64,000 nt of DNA from Halomonas urmiana (GTDB lineage Bacteria > Pseudomonadota > Gammaproteobacteria > Pseudomonadales > Halomonadaceae): NCBI RefSeq assembly GCF_005780185.1, contig NZ_VBUI01000017.1, positions 1 to 64,000 on the forward strand, in the 5' to 3' direction. This document shows positions 60,372 through 64,000 of this stretch, one piece after another. Numbering within the stretch: the stretch's first letter is position 1; each line of letters opens with the position of its first letter. The notes under the pieces are model-generated. The model was not told where the DNA came from. It ran no database searches and was given only the letters and a program-made list of their open reading frames with translations. The translations under genes and the position numbers were made by a program.

Positions 60372-60643
60372 GGTGTGCTTCCTTGTCGTGAAGATCGGTG
60401 GTGAAGGTCGATGTCGGGCGTGCGTCGCGAGACGCGCGCCGGGGTCTGCCCCGACAGTGTGGGGGGCTTGCCGGCGGTTCGCCAAGGGGGAAACGCCACC
60501 TTTCGCCGCGGGCGGAGCTCGCCAGGGGGCCGGGCGTTGATATCAGCACGACTCGTCTCCCAGGGCAGGCACCACCATGGTCGGCTCGCCTCGGGCGACA
60601 CGATTCGTCATGCTGGAGGCGATTGCCGCCCGGAGCCCGAACC

Positions 60644-62389
60644 ATGTCGCATTCGCCCGCCTATCGCCTTGCCGCCACGGTGCTGCACGGCTTTGACGAA
60701 TATCGCTCGCGCTTCAAGCAGATCACCGACGACGCCAGTCGGCGCTTTCGCGACGCGGCCTGGCGCGAGGCGCAGCAGGCCTCGGCGGAGCGCATCGACC
60801 TCTACGATGAGAAGGTTCAGGACACCTTGGTGCGCCTCAAGCGCACCCTCGACGACGAGCAGCTGACCAACTTCGAGTGCTGGCGGGAGGCTCGCGGGCA
60901 CTATGCCGCGCTGATCGATCAGCGGCTCGACTACGAGCTCGCCGAGACCTACTTCAATTCGATGTTCTGCTCGCTGTTCCACCATCGCCACATCCGCAAC
61001 GACTGGATGTTCGTTTACAGCTCCCGAGAGCGGGCGGCGCACCACTCCGGCCTCGAGCTGTGTCGCGTGCGGCGAGTGGGCGGCGAGTGGGCGGCGGGCC
61101 TTCGCTGGGCGCTCGGCGAGGCGCGCTTCGAGACGCCCTTCGTCGACCTTTCCCGCGACGTCGAACTCGGCAGCGAGGTGCTGCGGCGGCTGCTGCCGGC
61201 GGCCATCCTGGAGGATCCCGAGGCCGAGATCGAGCTGATCAAGAGCGTCTTCTATCGCAACAAGGGCGCCTACTTGGTCGGGCGGGTGCTGGGCGGCGGC
61301 GAGCAGGTGCCGCTGGTGCTGCCGGTGCTGCACCGCGAAGGCGAGGGGCTGCACCTGGATACGCTGCTGATCGAGCCCGAGGAGGTCTCGATCATCTTCT
61401 CCTTCACCCGCGCCTACTTCCAGGTCAAGGTGGTGGTGCCCAGCGAGTTCGTGCACTACCTCCAGGAGCTGATGCCCGACAAGCCCCAGGGCGAGCTGTA
61501 TGCCGCCATCGGCTTCTACAAGCACGGCAAGACCGAGTTCTTCCGTGCCCTCAATCACCAGGTGGCCCGGCGGGAGGATCAGTTCATTATCGCTCCGGGG
61601 GTTCGGGGCATGGTCATGGCGGTGTTCGTTCTGCCTTCGTTTCGCACCGTGTTCAAGATCATCAAGGACCGCTTCGATCCGAGCAAGGAGATGACCGCCG
61701 AGAACGTCCGCGACAAGTATCGCCTGGTCAAGCGCCATGACCGGGTGGGGCGCATGGCCGATACCCAGGAGTTCTCCAACTTCATCGCCCGCCAGGACCA
61801 TTTCGATCCCGAGTGCCTGGCGCACCTGCTGGAGGTGGCGCCCTCCACGGTCACCCTGCGCGGCGACAAGGTGATCATCAGGCACTGCTATACCGAGCGC
61901 ATGATGACCCCGCTCAACCTCTACCTGGAGACCTGCGACGAGGCGGAGACCCGCGCAGTGCTCAAGGATTACGGCAACGCCATCAAGCAGATGGCCGCCG
62001 CCAACATCTTTCCCGGCGACATGCTGCTGAAGAACTTCGGGGTGACCCGCCACGGGCGAGTGATCTTCTACGACTATGACGAGATCAGCTACCTCACCGA
62101 GTGCCACTTCCGGCACATTCCCGAGCCCCTCTACCCCGAGCAGGAACTGGCCGACGAGCCCTGGTACTCGGTGGGGCCCAACGACATCTTCCCCGAGGAG
62201 TTCGGCCCCTTCCTGTTCGCCGACGTGCGGCTGCGCAGGCTCTTCTACCAGCTGCACCCGGAGCTGTTCGACGCCGACTACTGGAAGGGGCTGCAGCAGG
62301 CCATCCTCGACGGCCGCGTGATCGACGTCTATCCGTATCGCAACAAGCGGCGCTTCGCCGGCGACGACGGCAACGGCCTGGTGTACTAG
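60644..62389 (+). CDS. aceK: Isocitrate dehydrogenase kinase/phosphatase
   Basis: 581 residues, near E. coli AceK (578). It phosphorylates and dephosphorylates isocitrate dehydrogenase to steer carbon into the glyoxylate shunt. Family stretches include FNSMFCSLFHHRHIRNDWMFV, RGMVMAVFVLPSFRTVFKIIKDRF and FPGDMLLKNFGVTRHGRVIFYDYDEI with the catalytic Asp. The ATG at 60644 has CGGAG upstream. aceA and aceB are not adjacent, unlike in E. coli. Confidence 0.95.
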   Translation: MSHSPAYRLAATVLHGFDEYRSRFKQITDDASRRFRDAAWREAQQASAERIDLYDEKVQDTLVRLKRTLDDEQLTNFECWREARGHYAALIDQRLDYELAETYFNSMFCSLFHHRHIRNDWMFVYSSRERAAHHSGLELCRVRRVGGEWAAGLRWALGEARFETPFVDLSRDVELGSEVLRRLLPAAILEDPEAEIELIKSVFYRNKGAYLVGRVLGGGEQVPLVLPVLHREGEGLHLDTLLIEPEEVSIIFSFTRAYFQVKVVVPSEFVHYLQELMPDKPQGELYAAIGFYKHGKTEFFRALNHQVARREDQFIIAPGVRGMVMAVFVLPSFRTVFKIIKDRFDPSKEMTAENVRDKYRLVKRHDRVGRMADTQEFSNFIARQDHFDPECLAHLLEVAPSTVTLRGDKVIIRHCYTERMMTPLNLYLETCDEAETRAVLKDYGNAIKQMAAANIFPGDMLLKNFGVTRHGRVIFYDYDEISYLTECHFRHIPEPLYPEQELADEPWYSVGPNDIFPEEFGPFLFADVRLRRLFYQLHPELFDADYWKGLQQAILDGRVIDVYPYRNKRRFAGDDGNGLVY

Positions 62390-62473
62390 CCAGGTCCCGC
62401 CCAGGCCGAGGCACGCTATGCTGAAAGCAATCGAGCCTGCTTTGGCACGCTATCAACTCCAAGGAGAGCGCCC

Positions 62474-62893
62474 ATGCTGGACCTCATTTCCCACCCTGCG
62501 GAGCATGTCGTGGCGATGAAGGCGAGTGGCGTCGTCACGGCTCAGGAGCTGCAGCACGCCATCGACGCCATCGAGGCCGCCAAGCAGGCCCATTCCCGGG
62601 TCAGCCTGGTAGTCGAGATCGAAGGCCTTCGCTGGATGACCCTGACCGCCCTGATGAAGGATGTCGGCTACGGTCTGACCCAGCTCGGCGACCTCGAGCA
62701 CTACCACCGGGCCGCCGTGGTGACCGACCAGGAGTGGGTCAAGCACCTCGCCCACCTGGAGGAACGGCTGTTCAAGGCCGTGGAAATTCGCACCTTCTCC
62801 ACGCGCGAGCACGCCGAGGCCATGGCCTGGGCCGCTGAACTGCCCAAGGGGGACCACGAGGACCCCGAGGAAGATGGCTACCACGGCGCCTGA
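62474..62893 (+). CDS. SpoIIAA/STAS-like domain protein
   Basis: 139 residues. It has the SpoIIAA-like (PF11964-type) fold: VVAMKASGVVTAQELQHAIDAIE, VSLVVEIEGLRWMTLTALMKDVGYGL and HYHRAAVVTDQEWVKHLAHLEERLF. Function unknown; the family may bind membranes or lipids. AAGGAGAG precedes the ATG. A TATGCT -10-like hexamer lies at 62416-62421 between repeats of GGCACGCTAT. Confidence 0.85.
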   Translation: MLDLISHPAEHVVAMKASGVVTAQELQHAIDAIEAAKQAHSRVSLVVEIEGLRWMTLTALMKDVGYGLTQLGDLEHYHRAAVVTDQEWVKHLAHLEERLFKAVEIRTFSTREHAEAMAWAAELPKGDHEDPEEDGYHGA

Positions 62894-63224
62894 CCTTGCC
62901 GTGTCACCCTGCCGACCAGGACGCCAGCCGCGGCTGGCGTCTCGCCGTTCAGGCGGTACCGACCTTCATCAAGGGATCCACGCGTCACCTGATGATCAAG
63001 CCGTCGCGCGTGCTGCAAGGCATCAGCCGTGCCAATGGATGGCACGAAAGTGCCGTCGCCGAGACGTCAAGCGCATGTCGACCAAGCGACGGAACGGCCG
63101 GCCGGGGCACTGTCTGGTCGCACTGGGGCCCGGAGTGGTAGTTTCAGGACGCGGCAATGTTTGGACAGCGGGTCGCCGGCGCTGGAAAGTGAGTCGCTGG
63201 CACCCGAATGGCGAGAGGTGGTGA
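62894..63224. other. 331-base gap between the SpoIIAA-like gene and the sirtuin
   Basis: No gene is seen. A perfect 22-bp palindrome lies at 62920-62941: GACGCCAGCCG followed by its reverse complement, a probable terminator. The rest is unremarkable and presumably holds the sirtuin promoter. Confidence 0.6.
62920..62941. terminator. Perfect 22-bp palindrome after the SpoIIAA-like gene
   Basis: GACGCCAGCCG is followed directly by CGGCTGGCGTC. It starts 27 bases after the stop codon. No T-run follows. Confidence 0.5.
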
Positions 63225-63965
63225 ATGGTCGAGCAGCGACGCCCGCACCTGGTGGTGTTCACCGGGGCGGGGATCAGTGCCGAGAGCGGCATCCAGACCT
63301 TTCGCGCCAGCGACGGCCTGTGGGCCGACCACCCGATCGAGGAGGTCGCCACCCCCGAAGGCTGGCGCCGTGACCCCGAGCGGGTGCTGCGCTTCTACGA
63401 CCAGCGCCGCGACCAGGTGCGCTGGGCCCGCCCCAACGCCGCCCACAAGGCGCTGGCGAGCCTCGAGAAGCGGGGCTTCGCGGTCAGCATCATCACCCAG
63501 AACATCGACGATCTGCACGAGCGCGCCGGCTCACGCCGGGTGCTGCACCTGCATGGCGAGATCCTCAAGGCGCGCTCCACGGTGGATGCGCGCATGCACT
63601 ATCCCCTGCCCCGCGGCGGGATTCGCCTGGGCGATCTCTGCGACAAGGGCAGCCAGTTGCGCCCCGATGTGGTGTGGTTCGGCGAGAGCGTGCCGCACTT
63701 CATGGAAGCCTGCGAGACCGTGGCCCGGGCCGACCTGCTGCTGGTGGTGGGCACCTCGCTTGTGGTGATGCCGGCCGCGGGGCTGCTCGAGCACACGCCC
63801 CTGGACGCGCCCTGCGTGCTGGTCGACCCCGAGGCTCGGACCCTGGCGCCGCCCGGTACGGCCGGCCTCGAGCAGCCGGCCGGCAAGGGCGTGCCGGCCT
63901 TGGTGCGCCACTGGAAGCGTGAGGGACGCCTGTGGCTGCCGGAGACCCTGCTGGACGAGGCATGA
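63225..63965 (+). CDS. cobB: Sir2-family NAD-dependent deacylase lacking the usual zinc cysteines
   Basis: 246 residues. NAD-binding VVFTGAGISAESGI, TQNIDDLHERAG and catalytic LHLHGEILKAR are present, and VVGTSLVVMPAAGLL follows. FYDQRRDQV has the Tyr/Arg pair (YxxR) that in CobB and SIRT5 favours succinyl-lysine removal. Between the catalytic His and VVWFGESVP only one Cys occurs (GDLCDKGSQL), so the four-Cys zinc site of E. coli CobB seems lost. GAGAGG lies 6 bases before the ATG. The cobB symbol is by similarity; orthology is not proven. Confidence 0.85.
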   Translation: MVEQRRPHLVVFTGAGISAESGIQTFRASDGLWADHPIEEVATPEGWRRDPERVLRFYDQRRDQVRWARPNAAHKALASLEKRGFAVSIITQNIDDLHERAGSRRVLHLHGEILKARSTVDARMHYPLPRGGIRLGDLCDKGSQLRPDVVWFGESVPHFMEACETVARADLLLVVGTSLVVMPAAGLLEHTPLDAPCVLVDPEARTLAPPGTAGLEQPAGKGVPALVRHWKREGRLWLPETLLDEA

Positions 63966-63969
63966 GGCG

Positions 63970-63991
63970 GGCGGCATGCTAGAATGCCGCC
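63970..63991. terminator. Hairpin after the sirtuin gene
   Basis: GGCGGCAT (63970-63977) pairs with ATGCCGCC (63984-63991) around GCTAGA. It is followed by a C-rich run and the window edge. Confidence 0.4.
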
Positions 63992-64000
63992 CCCCCCTTC

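Noticed and set aside
1..64000. tRNA, rRNA, CRISPR array, riboswitch, phage or insertion sequence
   Set aside because: No cloverleaf, repeat-spacer pattern, transposase, integrase or recognised riboswitch core was visible. A covariance-model search was not possible here.

Overview
The window is a GC-rich chromosomal segment from a gammaproteobacterium, most likely of the Halomonas type (Halomonadaceae). That placement is an inference from gene content and base composition: a divergent lptFG / pepA-holC-valS block, aceK, nrdAB with NrdR boxes, metR-metE, puuC, and two-component and envelope genes of gammaproteobacterial type. It carries about 58 protein genes plus one gene remnant. I see no rRNA, tRNA, CRISPR array, phage or intact insertion sequence.

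Left part (1-22 kb). A truncated puuC aldehyde dehydrogenase converges on a LuxR-type regulator. An XpaC-like/TelA membrane-and-coiled-coil pair follows, then a three-gene cassette of ATP-grasp ligase, CocE/NonD alpha/beta hydrolase and UMF1-type transporter, whose product is unknown. After that come a small membrane protein, a secreted zinc metallopeptidase, a membrane-anchored retropepsin-like protease, a YihY protein, a nitronate monooxygenase-type flavoprotein, and a translationally coupled FAN1-type nuclease plus Fe-S helicase pair. A KefB/C-type antiporter diverges from a duplicated cupin gene. A 59-residue membrane peptide and a large unrecognised envelope protein then converge on a perfect palindrome.

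Middle part (22-39 kb). A minus-strand efflux operon (adaptor lipoprotein, RND pump, TetR repressor, DUF3565) has a perfect 16-bp palindrome upstream. It is followed by an aldo-keto reductase (yghZ type), two diguanylate cyclases, and a short decayed copy of the reductase 5-prime end just after the second cyclase. Then nrdA and nrdB lie on the minus strand. The nrdA upstream region has two NrdR-like boxes 31 bp apart and two DnaA-box-like sites, so deoxyribonucleotide synthesis looks tied to dNTP state and replication initiation. A response regulator/sensor kinase pair of RstAB type starts on the other side.

Right part (39-64 kb). metR/metE diverge. Then come an MliC-type lipoprotein, azoR, a YdjM-like membrane hydrolase, tag, a DUF411 protein with a glyoxalase, doxX, a META-domain lipoprotein, valS, holC, a branched-chain aminotransferase, pepA, lptF-lptG, an RDD membrane protein and the iron-store pair bfd-bfr with Fur-box-like sites. 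The segment ends with DUF1653, tcdA, truC-like, a peroxiredoxin, aceK, a SpoIIAA-like protein and a sirtuin that appears to lack the zinc knuckle. Convergent gene pairs are usually separated by long GC-rich hairpins, several of them perfect.

Start codons were chosen from visible Shine-Dalgarno sequences and family length. Several genes (luxR-type regulator, antiporter, lptF, aminotransferase) appear to use GTG or TTG. All family names are by reading the sequence; no database search was run.
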